A stretch of DNA of 64,000 bases. Origin: Rhodonellum sp041748555. Its GTDB lineage: Bacteria > Bacteroidota > Bacteroidia > Cytophagales > Cyclobacteriaceae. Shown piece after piece: positions 34,912 through 44,382 of this stretch. The notes beneath the pieces were generated by a model, which was given only the letters and a program-made list of their open reading frames with translations, was not told where the DNA came from and made no database searches. The position numbers were made by a program, and so were the translations under genes. Position 1 is the first letter of the stretch; every line of letters starts with the position of its first letter. The DNA lies in NCBI GenBank assembly GCA_041748555.1, contig JBGTDA010000136.1, forward strand, positions 62,001 to 126,000, in the 5' to 3' direction.

Positions 34912-37900
34912 TTAGAAGCTAAGATTAATTCCGAAAGTATAACCTCTTGTTACAGGGTAGTTACCTACGTCAATACCGAAAGTCAAATCGGCATCTCCTC
35001 CCACTTGAGGATCCAAACCTTCATATCCGGTAAGAGTCAACAAGTTGTTTGCTGAGGCAAATACTCTCAATCTTTGAAGCTGTAATCTTGAAAGCAAAGC
35101 AGCAGGCATAGTATATCCCAATGTCACGTTTTGCAATCGTAGATATGAGCCATCTTCCACATAGAAGCTACTGGAGTTATTAGAAGTACTGAAGTTGGAT
35201 GTTTTTTCAACCACAGGAATAGTGGCATCCAGATTATCGGGAGTCCAGGCATTTTTTAACCTGTTTGAAATTGCAGCTCCTTCAAAGGTCTGATAAAAAT
35301 CAGTGAACCATCTCGATTGATTAAAGATTTCATTTCCAATAGAAGTATAGAAGTAGGTTGACAAATCAAAGTTTTTGTATCCTACAGTGAAATTCAAACC
35401 CCCGGTGAAATCAGGAACAGGACTACCCAAGAAAGTTCTGTCATCACCATCTATTATACCATCTGGAAGACCTGTCAAATTTCCATTTTCATCCCTTCCA
35501 TTGATATCTTTAAATTTAAATCTTCCCGGAGCGGCACCTGTTTGATCAGCATGGCTGGCTACATCTTCCGCATTTCTGAACAACCCTTCTACCTGATAGC
35601 CAAAGAAAGCTGACAAAGGTCTTCCTACTTCGTTCCTGATAGGTTGAATGCCTCTGTAGCTTGGATTAACAGACGTAATTACCGTTAAGCCAGGAGCAAG
35701 TGACACGATTTCGTTTTTCAAGAAACCACCTGTAACATTTACTTCATAGGTAAATTCACTGGCTAGATTACCTCTTGTAATTACTTGAAAATCGAAACCC
35801 TGATTCAACATTTCACCGATATTAACTGCCGGAGGAGATGCATTGGGACCTGCGGTCGCCACTATAGGAACCGTGAACAACAAATCCTTCGTATCTTTTC
35901 TCCATAAATCCATGATCACGTCCAATCTACCGCCAAAGAAGGTACCGTCAAATCCGATGTTTTGGGTAACGGCAGTTTCCCATCTTGCATTAACGTTACC
36001 TATTCTATTCCTAAAGAAACCTATCTGAGCAGAACTGTTGGTTCCTGCAATATCATAGGAGGATTGACCAACGTTACCACCAAAGGTGCTGAATTGGTTA
36101 TTGGGATTCACGTTGTTTGAATTACCCATTTCTCCATATCCACCACGGATTTTCACATCGTCCATCCAAGTCATTCCGGCCATAAAATCTTCAGCGGAGA
36201 TTCTCCATGCTGCAGAAAATGCAGGGAATACACCAAAACGGGTATTGGCACCGAATCTGGAAGACCCATCTCTCCTTAATACCGCACTCAACAAGTATTT
36301 GTCATTGTAGGAATAGTTAACCCTACCAAAGTACGAAAAGAAGGTTACCCCATTTCCAAGGTTTGAATTTACCTGTCTAGTTTCAACGGGCAGATTGGAG
36401 ATGTTTATAAAGTTAGGATCTCTGGAAAAAGGATTCTGACCATTGGCACTTATATTTCTACCGACACCCGTATTGAGGGCTTCCTGCCCTAAAAGAATAT
36501 CGAAGGAATGGACGCCAAACTTCTTTTTATAATTCATTGTATTGGTGAAGGTGTAACCAAAACCAAATCCTGAACCTTCACCGTAACCGAAAGCAGAGTT
36601 ATTTTCGGAGTTTTCATACTGAAGCCTGCTATAATTCCAGAAATAATAGTTTCCGTACTGGCCTCCTATCGAAGTTCGAAAAGTCAGATCCTCCAGAATA
36701 TCATATTCTGCATACAGATTTCCTATTATATTGACATTAAAACTCCTGTTATCCAATTGACCTTCTCTACTTGCCAGTGGGCTTCTTGGATTATTGAATC
36801 CTCGTGAAGCCGTTCCTGCATAACCACCGAATTCATCATAAAGAGGGATGATAGAAGGCATTCTGAATGCTTGAAGAATATCATTTTCATCATCCGATAC
36901 CCCTTGACCTCCTGATCCACCGGATTGACCCAGTGTCTGACGGTAGGTGGCCTGGAAATTCTCACCTATTCTTAGTCTTTTGGTTACATCAAACTCAGAG
37001 TTGGCCCTTAAAGAATAACGGTTGAATTGATTTCCCAACACAATACCAGCTTGATTCTGCGCTCCAAAACCGATAAAGTATCTGCTGAATTCTGAACCTC
37101 CACTAAATCCCAGAGAGTGCCTCTGAATAGGAGCAACTCTTGTAATGGCATCGTACCAATCTGTACCCTCACCGGTTGCGGCACGGGTTAATTGACGGAT
37201 TCCACCTTTTGCCGGATCGATATTGTACCACTCTCTTTGTTGTTCCAATTGCTGTGCATTAAAGGGACCGGGTGTTCCTGATGTTGTTCCCAATGATCCG
37301 TCAGCATTTTGAACAATGGAACTCAAATAGTAAGGCATGACGGGAGTAGATCCTGTACCAAATTGCGGATGTCCATAATTTGGAGCTCTACCATCTATTC
37401 TTGCTTGATTTGTTTCAGCTAACCAGGTGTATTCTGCAAAGTCAGCAGGATTCATCATATCCAAGCCTTGTCCGGGATCAGTGGCACCAAACATACCGTT
37501 ATAATCCACTCTCAGCTTTTGGTCACCTCTTTTACCACGTTTGGTGGTGTAAATGATCACACCGTTGGCAGCTCTTGCTCCATAGATTGAAGCCGCAGCA
37601 GCATCTTTAAGTACAGTGGTGGATTCGATATCATCAGGGTTCAAGAAGTCTGTGGAACCAACAGGTAATCCATCCACGATATATAGTGGCTCGTTTCCTC
37701 CAAAGGCTCCAAAACCCCTGATTCTAACGATAGAGCTTGTTCCGGGCTGTCCATTGGTTACAACTGTCAAACCTGAAACCCTACCTTGTAGTGTTTGTTC
37801 TACGTTTCCTGTGGGAATGATAGTCAGATCCCTGGGATCGACCGTGGCAATTGCACCTGTGGTTTCTCTTCGGCTGTCAATGGTGTAACCTGTTACAACC

Positions 37901-38220
37901 ATTTCAGTAAGAGTTCTTTCATCCGGTGCCATTTGAACATCGATAACTGACCTGTTACCAACTAATTGTTCCAGAGTTTGATACCCGATAAACGAGAAAA
38001 CCAAAACACTTTCGTTACTTGGAACATTCAGTGAGAAATTTCCATCGATATCGGCAGCTGTACCGGTAGTTGTTCCTTTTACCAGAACAGTTACACCGGG
38101 CAGCCCCGTACCGAATTCATCCAGGATTGTTCCTGTGACGGTTTTTTGTGCCAGCACTGTAGCGCTGGAAAGCACTAAGAGTAACATGAGCACACCTAGC
38201 CTTTTGTAAAGTTTTTCCAT
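34912..38220 (-). CDS. SusC/RagA TonB-dependent receptor (unit 1)
   Basis: About 1102 residues from the ATG at 38220 (MEKLYKRLGVLMLL); an ATG two codons upstream is possible. Signal peptide ending VLAQ, a regulatory-like domain (TVTGTILDEFGTGLPGVTVL), plug with VRIRGFGAFGGNEPLYIVDGLP and AAAASIYGARAANGVIIYTTKRG, then barrel strands to NLSF. The N-terminal region is strikingly like the unit 2 protein (GTTTGTAADIDGNFSLNVP against GTTNGVVSDLDGNYKINVP), pointing to a common origin. Partner SusD follows 63 bp later. Substrate unknown. Confidence 0.95.
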   Translation of the reverse strand: MEKLYKRLGVLMLLLVLSSATVLAQKTVTGTILDEFGTGLPGVTVLVKGTTTGTAADIDGNFSLNVPSNESVLVFSFIGYQTLEQLVGNRSVIDVQMAPDERTLTEMVVTGYTIDSRRETTGAIATVDPRDLTIIPTGNVEQTLQGRVSGLTVVTNGQPGTSSIVRIRGFGAFGGNEPLYIVDGLPVGSTDFLNPDDIESTTVLKDAAAASIYGARAANGVIIYTTKRGKRGDQKLRVDYNGMFGATDPGQGLDMMNPADFAEYTWLAETNQARIDGRAPNYGHPQFGTGSTPVMPYYLSSIVQNADGSLGTTSGTPGPFNAQQLEQQREWYNIDPAKGGIRQLTRAATGEGTDWYDAITRVAPIQRHSLGFSGGSEFSRYFIGFGAQNQAGIVLGNQFNRYSLRANSEFDVTKRLRIGENFQATYRQTLGQSGGSGGQGVSDDENDILQAFRMPSIIPLYDEFGGYAGTASRGFNNPRSPLASREGQLDNRSFNVNIIGNLYAEYDILEDLTFRTSIGGQYGNYYFWNYSRLQYENSENNSAFGYGEGSGFGFGYTFTNTMNYKKKFGVHSFDILLGQEALNTGVGRNISANGQNPFSRDPNFINISNLPVETRQVNSNLGNGVTFFSYFGRVNYSYNDKYLLSAVLRRDGSSRFGANTRFGVFPAFSAAWRISAEDFMAGMTWMDDVKIRGGYGEMGNSNNVNPNNQFSTFGGNVGQSSYDIAGTNSSAQIGFFRNRIGNVNARWETAVTQNIGFDGTFFGGRLDVIMDLWRKDTKDLLFTVPIVATAGPNASPPAVNIGEMLNQGFDFQVITRGNLASEFTYEVNVTGGFLKNEIVSLAPGLTVITSVNPSYRGIQPIRNEVGRPLSAFFGYQVEGLFRNAEDVASHADQTGAAPGRFKFKDINGRDENGNLTGLPDGIIDGDDRTFLGSPVPDFTGGLNFTVGYKNFDLSTYFYTSIGNEIFNQSRWFTDFYQTFEGAAISNRLKNAWTPDNLDATIPVVEKTSNFSTSNNSSSFYVEDGSYLRLQNVTLGYTMPAALLSRLQLQRLRVFASANNLLTLTGYEGLDPQVGGDADLTFGIDVGNYPVTRGYTFGINLSF

Positions 38221-38859
38221 AAACATAGATAGATTGGGAAATAATTAATAATTGTTAATAAAATGTAATGCAATGTTAGATTTTTTTATGCAAACGATTG
38301 CTATGCTATTTAAGATAATAACAATATTCGTCGTTAGAAATTTACTCCTTCCTGAAAATTGCAGATTATACCTGAGACCTCTTTGGGATTTGTCTCATCT
38401 TCCGATTTTGGTTTTAGAACCAAAAAACCAATTGGGTTTTAACTATAACGATTTTGTAATTCGTCTAAAAAAATTTTTTGGTTTTCATACGCAGGATATT
38501 TTGGGTTAAGTTTTAATTGACAATTACTATAATTAAAATTCATCAAACAAATAAATCATTAATTAATAATGATTATTGGGTTAAATGAACGAAACCATAA
38601 GGATAATTTTGAACCCCCACATTTCAGCAACCAATTTAAAGCAATTAACCAAATTTCAAAAACTTTTTTTTATAAACACAATTTTCGGTTCATTTTCTAC
38701 AAAGAAAAACCTGAAACCATGAGTATTGACATCTTTGGTCCTCAATCATAAAAAAAAGGCTTTTGGGTAAATCCAGCTTCATTGAAAGTACCAATGATAT
38801 CAATGTGGCATAAATGCGGATATTCATATTTTAAAAAGCAAAACAGTGATCAAAAATGC
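38221..38859. other. SusC unit 1 upstream region with shared motif
   Basis: 639 bp without a gene between two leftward genes: susC (unit 1) and the TPR lipoprotein further right. Very AT-rich. It holds the second copy of the shared 27-base motif (38483-38509) and the presumed promoter of unit 1. Minus-strand reading just ahead of susC shows CGTTTGC followed at about 23 bp by TACATTTT, a loose match to the Bacteroidota promoter. A plus-strand open frame (38252-38509) is not supported. Confidence 0.5.
38483..38509 (-). promoter_or_regulatory. shared 27-base motif upstream of susC unit 1
   Basis: Second copy of the motif at 32657-32683, 25/27 identical, same orientation relative to susC. On the minus strand: TTAACCCAAAATATCCTGC then a short step to TATGAAA. 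Near end about 263 bp ahead of the susC start. Confidence 0.5.
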
Positions 38860-40671
38860 TTACGCTCCATCTTCTTTGAATATTGCCAAAAACTTTGGAT
38901 CGCTGGTATAATATTTAAAAGCAATGTCCCTTAATGCCCGAGACCTGAGGTATTCGCTTTTTTCCACTGCCTTGGCCAGATTTTCATACAAAGCCTGCTT
39001 GTCTCCTGTATCGGCAGCAATGAGCGCTAACCCATAAAAACCATACCCGAATTCTCTGTTCTTCTGGACACTTTCCTCGAAGGATATCAAAGCATTTTTC
39101 AGATCATCTGCCAGCAGATAGGCCAACCCTTTATTAAAAAGGTTTGTTTCTGTTTCAGGTGCACGGCTCAACCGGATAATGGCAAGTTTATAATCGCCGT
39201 TTATCACATCAAGTGCACCCCTGACTCCTTCATTATACCGCAGGAATTCATCGTTTTCATTTCTTTCCAAAGTTGATGCTTCAGAAATTGCCACATATGC
39301 ATCAAAAAAATCTTTTCTCATCAAATATGCCCTACCCAGATTGTGCATAGAAACTGAGGTGGTGTTCCGCTGATTGGCTTGCCTGAACATATCCACCGCC
39401 TTGGTGATGTAAATATTCCGCTCTCTGGTGTCCAATTCTCTTTGGGCATTGTTGAGATAAACCACTCCAAGGTTATTGAATGCCAGATCCGAACTGTCCA
39501 TTGCAATCAGTTGGGAATAAATCGCTTCTTTTTCACTCAATCTTTTTGCCAGCTCACCTGCATAGATAAGATGATCTTTGGTAATTCCCTCTAAAGGTTC
39601 TCCTTCATTCAATAGTTTAAACACACCCGCGGCGACAGTTGGCTCAGAAAAGCCGGTGTTCTTGGATGTCACTGAGATTTTACCCGCTCTGAGTTTGGGA
39701 AACAAAGCTTTTGACACATTACTGTAAGTAGGTAGTTTTTGCAACTCCTTCAATTGGTTTTCAAAGGGCTGGTCATTCAAGATAATGTTATAATAAGCTT
39801 CTTTTTGCGAGGGAGTAATCCCGTTGTATTCTCCCAACAATAACCTAAAATCAAACCAGTCATTGATACGGGTGTTTGTCTGCGTGTCTATGTTTTTGTT
39901 GGGTAACAGGGATTTTAATCTTTGGAGTATGGCCTTTGAGCGCTGATCTGCCAGTGATTTGTTATTTCGTTCCGATGATTCAGGAGATGTCAAGCCCGTT
40001 ACCGTTATGCTTTCAATTGTTTTCCCCGGCTCATTCAGGGTTATCAGATTTTCTTTATCGGAAGTCTTCAATTCTCTTCCGGCAATGTCGGCCTTATTCA
40101 AAGCAAAAGGAATCAGATATTCGCGGGTTTCCAAACGGGTTCTTTCCAAAAATTCCCGATCCATATAAACCCCAATCTGAGGAATCGGCTCATCAGGTGT
40201 GATCTGCCCGATTCTTGTCAATAATGCTGTTGTCAATGTACCTGCTGCCAGGGTTTTTTCGGGAACAGATCTCGATCCGGATTTTTGCTCTACAAATCCT
40301 TTCAGTACCAATCTTCCTGAATCCATCCCTTGGAGGTAAGGGAATACATAGGTTGCATCCACCTTGGCTTCTTTATTCGCATATTCGTAGGTACCATCAA
40401 AAGCCACCAACTCACCTAATCTCAATGCTCCCTCGCCGTAAACATATTCCGGATAAAGCGTGACTTTTGTACCTTTTTTTAAAAATTGTAACGGAATGGC
40501 TCCCTCCAATTTAAACCGGATGGAATCCTGATGTATAGTCAAAATTTCAGGTTCAGCGCTGATTCCCCTTAAAAGCCCTTCATATTGAGGAATCTGCGGG
40601 CTGCAGGAAGCTAAAGCATTAAATATAAGAATGGAGATCAGAAAAATTCTTAATGGATTGAACATTGGCAT
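38860..40671 (-). CDS. TPR lipoprotein with OmpA-like segment
   Basis: A 603-residue lipoprotein (signal ending ALASC). Residues 30-150 look like repeated beta sandwich (KVTLYPEYVYGEGALRLG, TYVFPYLQGMDSGRLVLKG). Near 215-290 is a segment resembling an OmpA-type peptidoglycan-binding motif (ITVTGLTSPESSERNNKSLADQRSKAILQRL), though not the full domain. Residues 370-600 carry tetratricopeptide repeats with AFNNLGVVYLNNAQRELD, SMHNLGRAYLMRKDFFDAYVAIS and NKGLAYLLADDLKNALISFEE. Probably an outer-membrane-associated scaffold. Alternative start two codons in (40665). Function not known; an assembly factor is possible. Confidence 0.78.
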   Translation of the reverse strand: MPMFNPLRIFLISILIFNALASCSPQIPQYEGLLRGISAEPEILTIHQDSIRFKLEGAIPLQFLKKGTKVTLYPEYVYGEGALRLGELVAFDGTYEYANKEAKVDATYVFPYLQGMDSGRLVLKGFVEQKSGSRSVPEKTLAAGTLTTALLTRIGQITPDEPIPQIGVYMDREFLERTRLETREYLIPFALNKADIAGRELKTSDKENLITLNEPGKTIESITVTGLTSPESSERNNKSLADQRSKAILQRLKSLLPNKNIDTQTNTRINDWFDFRLLLGEYNGITPSQKEAYYNIILNDQPFENQLKELQKLPTYSNVSKALFPKLRAGKISVTSKNTGFSEPTVAAGVFKLLNEGEPLEGITKDHLIYAGELAKRLSEKEAIYSQLIAMDSSDLAFNNLGVVYLNNAQRELDTRERNIYITKAVDMFRQANQRNTTSVSMHNLGRAYLMRKDFFDAYVAISEASTLERNENDEFLRYNEGVRGALDVINGDYKLAIIRLSRAPETETNLFNKGLAYLLADDLKNALISFEESVQKNREFGYGFYGLALIAADTGDKQALYENLAKAVEKSEYLRSRALRDIAFKYYTSDPKFLAIFKEDGA

Positions 40672-40740
40672 TATAATGGTTGATTTAATTTACTGTAATA
40701 TATTCACTACTTTGTCAGGAAATAATCAAATACCATAATT

Positions 40741-40959
40741 ATGAATAAATTAAAGCTTTTTTTTGAAGAAAGAGCATTTGGGGTTTGTTCCAAACTGGGT
40801 GAGAAATTGAATTTTCCCATTGACAGTATCAGACTTTTCTTCATATACAGTTCATTCATCACCCTAGGATCTCCCGTCATCGTCTATGTGTCAATGGCCA
40901 TGATGATGAAAATAAGGAAATATCTCAGAAAGAAAAACAATCCTGTATTGTTCGATTAA
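40741..40959 (+). CDS. PspC-domain small membrane protein
   Basis: 72 residues. N-terminal segment EERAFGVCSKLGEKLNFPIDSIRLFFIYSSFITLG is a PspC-like motif followed by a membrane helix (VIVYVSMAMMM) and a basic tail. PspC proteins elsewhere respond to envelope stress; the short Bacteroidota versions have no assigned role. It runs away from the TPR lipoprotein gene, with a 69 bp divergent spacer, and its stop codon overlaps the stop of the convergent glycosyltransferase by 4 bp. Confidence 0.78.
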   Translation: MNKLKLFFEERAFGVCSKLGEKLNFPIDSIRLFFIYSSFITLGSPVIVYVSMAMMMKIRKYLRKKNNPVLFD

Positions 40960-41954
40960 AGTGCCGAATATTTTTTGATTCCCTTAAAATAATACTCCCA
41001 AACTATGGATTTCACCCCTTTTTTGGATTTCCCCATGGTCAATTTTGGTGCCAAATCACTCTTATGGGATTTCAGCGTGAAAAAACTTCGATGGGCTTTT
41101 GCCACTGCCGTGGCATGTGGCATTTTTCCCTGCATTACAAAAGTAACAGCTGCCAATACATCCAACAAAACCCTTTTCCCGTATACCCTGACGAATTCAC
41201 CTTCGGGTAAATTATTGTGAAGCATCAATAAACTGTTTCTGAAATTCAGAAAGGTTTTTTTAGGATTGGACTTGGACAAGGTAGCAGCTCCGACATGCCT
41301 GATTAAGACGCCACCGTGATAATATATTTTTTTTCCATGACTCCGCCATCTCCAGCAAAGATCAATTTCTTCCATATGTGCAAAAAACCGCACATCAAAT
41401 CCCCCATATTTATGATACTCTTCTGCCTTTACTGCCATGCAGGCACCTGAGGCCCACTCCACGGGAATGATGTCATCATATTGACCATTGTCTTTTTCCA
41501 AAGTTTCAAATAACCTTCCTCTACAGTAGGGATATCCCAATTCATCCAAAAATCCGCCCCCTGCTCCCGCATGATCGAAATATCCGGGGTTTTGGAAGGA
41601 AAGAATCTTAGGTTGCAAAGCGACGACATCCGGATGGCTGATCAGCCACGAGATCAATTTTGTATCCCAAGAAGGTGTGACCTCCACATCAGAATTGAGT
41701 AAAATATTATATTCGAATTCTCCCCGGATTTTCTGAAGCGCTTTATTATATCCATCAGCAAATCCGTAATTCCTATCCAGAAGCAAAAGCCGGACGTCGG
41801 GAAAGTCATTCTTCAAAAAATCAACGGACCCATCTGTGCTGGCATTGTCAGCCACATATACCGGAAATGCAGAAAGCCTGATTACAGAAGGAAGGAATTT
41901 TTGAAGCATTTCTTTCCCGTTGTAATTCAAAATAACAATGGCCGCACGCTCCAT
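40956..41954 (-). CDS. family 2 glycosyltransferase
   Basis: A 332-residue GT-A fold glycosyltransferase, rhamnosyltransferase-like. It starts with AAIVILNYNGKEML, then VADNASTDGSVDFL (nucleotide-sugar pocket), a DxD-like NSDVEV near residue 90, acceptor-side EWASGACMAVKAEEY, and DLCWRWRSHGKKIYYHGGVLIRHVG. The last 90 residues lack membrane helices. Target glycan is unknown, probably surface polysaccharide. Its start codon overlaps the stop of ybaB (TAATG), so it is translationally coupled to the nucleoid protein gene, a pairing with no obvious functional link. Confidence 0.9.
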   Translation of the reverse strand: MERAAIVILNYNGKEMLQKFLPSVIRLSAFPVYVADNASTDGSVDFLKNDFPDVRLLLLDRNYGFADGYNKALQKIRGEFEYNILLNSDVEVTPSWDTKLISWLISHPDVVALQPKILSFQNPGYFDHAGAGGGFLDELGYPYCRGRLFETLEKDNGQYDDIIPVEWASGACMAVKAEEYHKYGGFDVRFFAHMEEIDLCWRWRSHGKKIYYHGGVLIRHVGAATLSKSNPKKTFLNFRNSLLMLHNNLPEGEFVRVYGKRVLLDVLAAVTFVMQGKMPHATAVAKAHRSFFTLKSHKSDLAPKLTMGKSKKGVKSIVWEYYFKGIKKYSAL

Positions 41955-42286
41955 TACATCATACTGCCGAAGTCCATCCCGGGTATGTTGGGCATCATGC
42001 CTTCTGTAGCTGATTTCATTTTATCCTTTATTTTCACATCTATGGCTTCCAAAGCTATATTGGTAGCCGCGACTGTCAGATCCCTGAGCATTTCTTTGTC
42101 TGCGGGATTGATCAGAGAATCATCCATTTCGATGGAAACCACTCTTCTGTTTCCGTTTACTTTCACCTTCACCATACCTGCTCCGGATTCACCTTCAGCT
42201 GTCAAATGAACAAGTCCTGCCTGGGTTTCTTTGATTTTAGCCTGGGCTTCTTTGACCTTGTTCATAATGGTCATCATATCAAACAT
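41954..42286 (-). CDS. ybaB: YbaB/EbfC family nucleoid-associated protein
   Basis: A 110-residue DNA-binding protein of the YbaB/EbfC family, a homodimer that binds and helps organise DNA. Family pattern: N-terminal helix MMTIMNKVKEAQAKIKETQAGL, then beta strands with GAGMVKVKVNGNRRVVSIEMDDSL, then a helix (PADKEMLRDLTVAATNIALEAIDVKIKDKM) and a Gly/Met-rich tail. It is the first gene of a two-gene operon with the glycosyltransferase; in many genomes ybaB sits near dnaX or recR instead. Confidence 0.93.
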   Translation of the reverse strand: MFDMMTIMNKVKEAQAKIKETQAGLVHLTAEGESGAGMVKVKVNGNRRVVSIEMDDSLINPADKEMLRDLTVAATNIALEAIDVKIKDKMKSATEGMMPNIPGMDFGSMM

Positions 42287-42492
42287 AGTTCTTCTTTTAA
42301 GTTTCGCACAAATATAATCTTTTTGAATTCAGCCAAATTTGAAAGTAAAAAAAATTAAATTTCTAATAAAAGTGATATTTTAAAATTTAATTTTACTTCC
42401 TAAAAATATGTAAAATTATAACTTACAAATCGTAACTTTATTAGAAGAATCACAGTAATAAAGGTAACTCCTTTTGTCCCCAATTAAATTTG

Positions 42493-42780
42493 ATGCCCAT
42501 GAAAACTGTTCAGTCAATTGAGAAGGAAAAGATCGGAAACCTGAAATTTTCAAAACGTGAGGTATTGTTGAGTCCTACCGAAATCAAAAACAGGACTGTT
42601 GATTTACTCCGTGCACAAGCTCTTGGAAATCTTCTTCAAAGCAAGGTAAACATCACTTTTGAAACTGCCGACGAAAAAATTTATCAGGTCTCCACTACAG
42701 TGTGGGCGGTAGGTCAGGATTTTGTCACCCTGAAAGGTGGCGTCCACATCCCCATCAACGCCATAGTAGAAGTAGCATAG
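42493..42780 (+). CDS. hypothetical protein, 95 residues
   Basis: Not recognised. From the ATG at 42493 (another ATG at 42499, and an in-frame TTG at 42490) it reads a basic, soluble small protein with conserved-looking stretches KIGNLKFSKREVLLSPTEIKNRTVDLLRAQALGNLLQ and a C-terminal beta segment (VSTTVWAVGQDFVTLKGGVHIPINAIVEV). No membrane or signal segment. A TAACTTTA box near 42434 resembles a -7 element. Located between ybaB and hisS, divergent from ybaB and convergent with hisS. Confidence 0.6.
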   Translation: MPMKTVQSIEKEKIGNLKFSKREVLLSPTEIKNRTVDLLRAQALGNLLQSKVNITFETADEKIYQVSTTVWAVGQDFVTLKGGVHIPINAIVEVA

Positions 42781-42792
42781 AAGATGAGATCA

Positions 42793-44181
42793 TCAGGCAC
42801 TTCCTGCTTTCATCATCTGAATCTCCCTCATTGCTTCTTCTAAAGAAACCGTTTGCTGAACACCACTATTCAGATTTTTGAAGCTTATTTTCCCTGACGC
42901 CAATTCTTCCGAACCTAGGATGATGACATAGGGAATCTGCTTTTTGTCAGCATAGGTAAACTGTTTTTTGATTTTGGCTAAATCAGGATAGATTTCAGAA
43001 ATTATACCGTTTTCCCGAAGGGTTTTTAAAATCTTCAAACCCGACTTTCTTCCTTCTTCATCAAAATAGGTTATCAGCGTTTGGGTTCCTTCTGATTGGC
43101 TTTCGGGAAATACGGAAAGTTCATCCATCACATCATAAATCCTGTCCACACCAAATGAGAAACCAACACCTGAAACTCCTTCCAAACCGAAACCTCCCGT
43201 AAGATTGTCATATCGTCCCCCGCCACAGACGGAGCCAATGGAAACATTATTGACTTTTACTTCGAAAATCGCCCCGGTATAATAAGACAGCCCCCTGGCC
43301 AACATCACATCAAAATCAACCTGATCCTGATCACCGCCATAACTTTGCAGCAGATCAAATACCTCCTCCAATTCACTGATTCCTTTCAGACCGGTTTGGG
43401 AGCTTGCCAAAAAGCTCTTCAAAAACTCCAGCTTTTCTAAATTCAACTGGGTAAGGCTGATGATCGGAGAAAGTTTCAGGATGGATCCTTCCGAAAAATT
43501 TCTTTGCTCCAGCTCTACCCTCACCTTTTCCCAACCTATTTTGTCCAGCTTATCGATGGCGACACAAAGATCTGATTCACGCCCTGCTTCCCCGATCACT
43601 TCCGAGATTCCGGTAAGAATCTTTCGGTTATTGATCTTGATGGAATAGTCAAGAAGACCCAGTTTTTTGAACACCCTCTTGATCATGAGGAGAATTTCCA
43701 CTTCACAGATGAGGCTGTCTGTACCCACTACATCGGCGTCGCACTGGTAAAATTCTCTGTACCTTCCTTTTTGTGGCCTGTCAGCACGCCACACCGGCTG
43801 TATCTGAAATCTTTTGAAAGGAAAGGCAATGTCATTTCGGTTCATCACCACATACCTGGCAAAAGGAACTGTCAAATCATATCGAAGTCCTTTTTCAGTT
43901 AATTTATGAGATGTTTTAGCAGCTCCTGATTCCAGGTCATCTACCGTTACATCCTTTAAAAAATCCCCACTGTTAAGAATTTTAAATATCAGCTGATCTC
44001 CTTCATCGCCATATTTACCGGTGAGTGTGCTGAGATTCTCAATTGCCGGTGTTTCAAGTTGTTGAAACCCGAACAATTTAAAGGTTTCTTTGATGGTGTC
44101 GAATATAAAATTTCTTCTTGCCATTTGTAAAGGACCAAAATCTCTGGTGCCTTTTGGCAAACTCGGTTTTTGAACGGACAT
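42793..44181 (-). CDS. hisS: histidine--tRNA ligase
   Basis: A 462-residue class II aminoacyl-tRNA synthetase that charges tRNA-His. N-terminus SLPKGTRDFGPLQMARRNF, motif 2 region with LTVPFARYVVMN and QIQPVWRADRPQKGRYREFYQCDADVVG, the histidine-specific loops LARGLSYYTGAIFEV and CGGGRYDNL, then the C-terminal anticodon-binding domain (TLITYFDEEGRKSGLKILKTLRENG). Full length. On the minus strand a TACCTTTG box (44201-44208) sits about 20 bp ahead of the ATG, a good -7 element. Confidence 0.97.
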   Translation of the reverse strand: MSVQKPSLPKGTRDFGPLQMARRNFIFDTIKETFKLFGFQQLETPAIENLSTLTGKYGDEGDQLIFKILNSGDFLKDVTVDDLESGAAKTSHKLTEKGLRYDLTVPFARYVVMNRNDIAFPFKRFQIQPVWRADRPQKGRYREFYQCDADVVGTDSLICEVEILLMIKRVFKKLGLLDYSIKINNRKILTGISEVIGEAGRESDLCVAIDKLDKIGWEKVRVELEQRNFSEGSILKLSPIISLTQLNLEKLEFLKSFLASSQTGLKGISELEEVFDLLQSYGGDQDQVDFDVMLARGLSYYTGAIFEVKVNNVSIGSVCGGGRYDNLTGGFGLEGVSGVGFSFGVDRIYDVMDELSVFPESQSEGTQTLITYFDEEGRKSGLKILKTLRENGIISEIYPDLAKIKKQFTYADKKQIPYVIILGSEELASGKISFKNLNSGVQQTVSLEEAMREIQMMKAGSA

Positions 44182-44200
44182 TGAATCTGTATATTTTGGC

Positions 44201-44208
44201 CAAAGGTA
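44201..44208 (-). promoter_or_regulatory. -7 box of hisS promoter
   Basis: TACCTTTG on the minus strand, an exact match to the Bacteroidota consensus TAnnTTTG, about 20 bp before the hisS ATG. The TTTG -33 element is not clear. Confidence 0.4.
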
Positions 44209-44301
44209 ATTAAAAATAGAAAAAGGAATAAATGAAAAGAAGATGGGCTGAGAGAGATATTTGAAAAAGATAGGCTTGGCGATAACGATCTTATTTATCT
44301 T

Positions 44302-44336
44302 TTTGGGGAAAAATAAAAAAAAATGTATTACTTTTG
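44302..44336 (+). promoter_or_regulatory. promoter of the 47-residue basic protein
   Basis: TTTG at 44302-44305 and TACTTTTG (exact TAnnTTTG) at 44329-44336, 23 bp between them, slightly longer than the usual 19-21. The start codon is 47 bp downstream. Confidence 0.45.
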
Positions 44337-44382
44337 CGGTTCATTTTGGCAATAATACACACCACTATAAATAGATACGACA

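Noticed and set aside
38252..38509. 85-codon plus-strand frame upstream of susC unit 1
   Set aside because: It holds the shared 27-base motif, but the two motif copies differ at amino-acid-changing positions, and the frame has no signal of a real protein; better read as a regulatory spacer.
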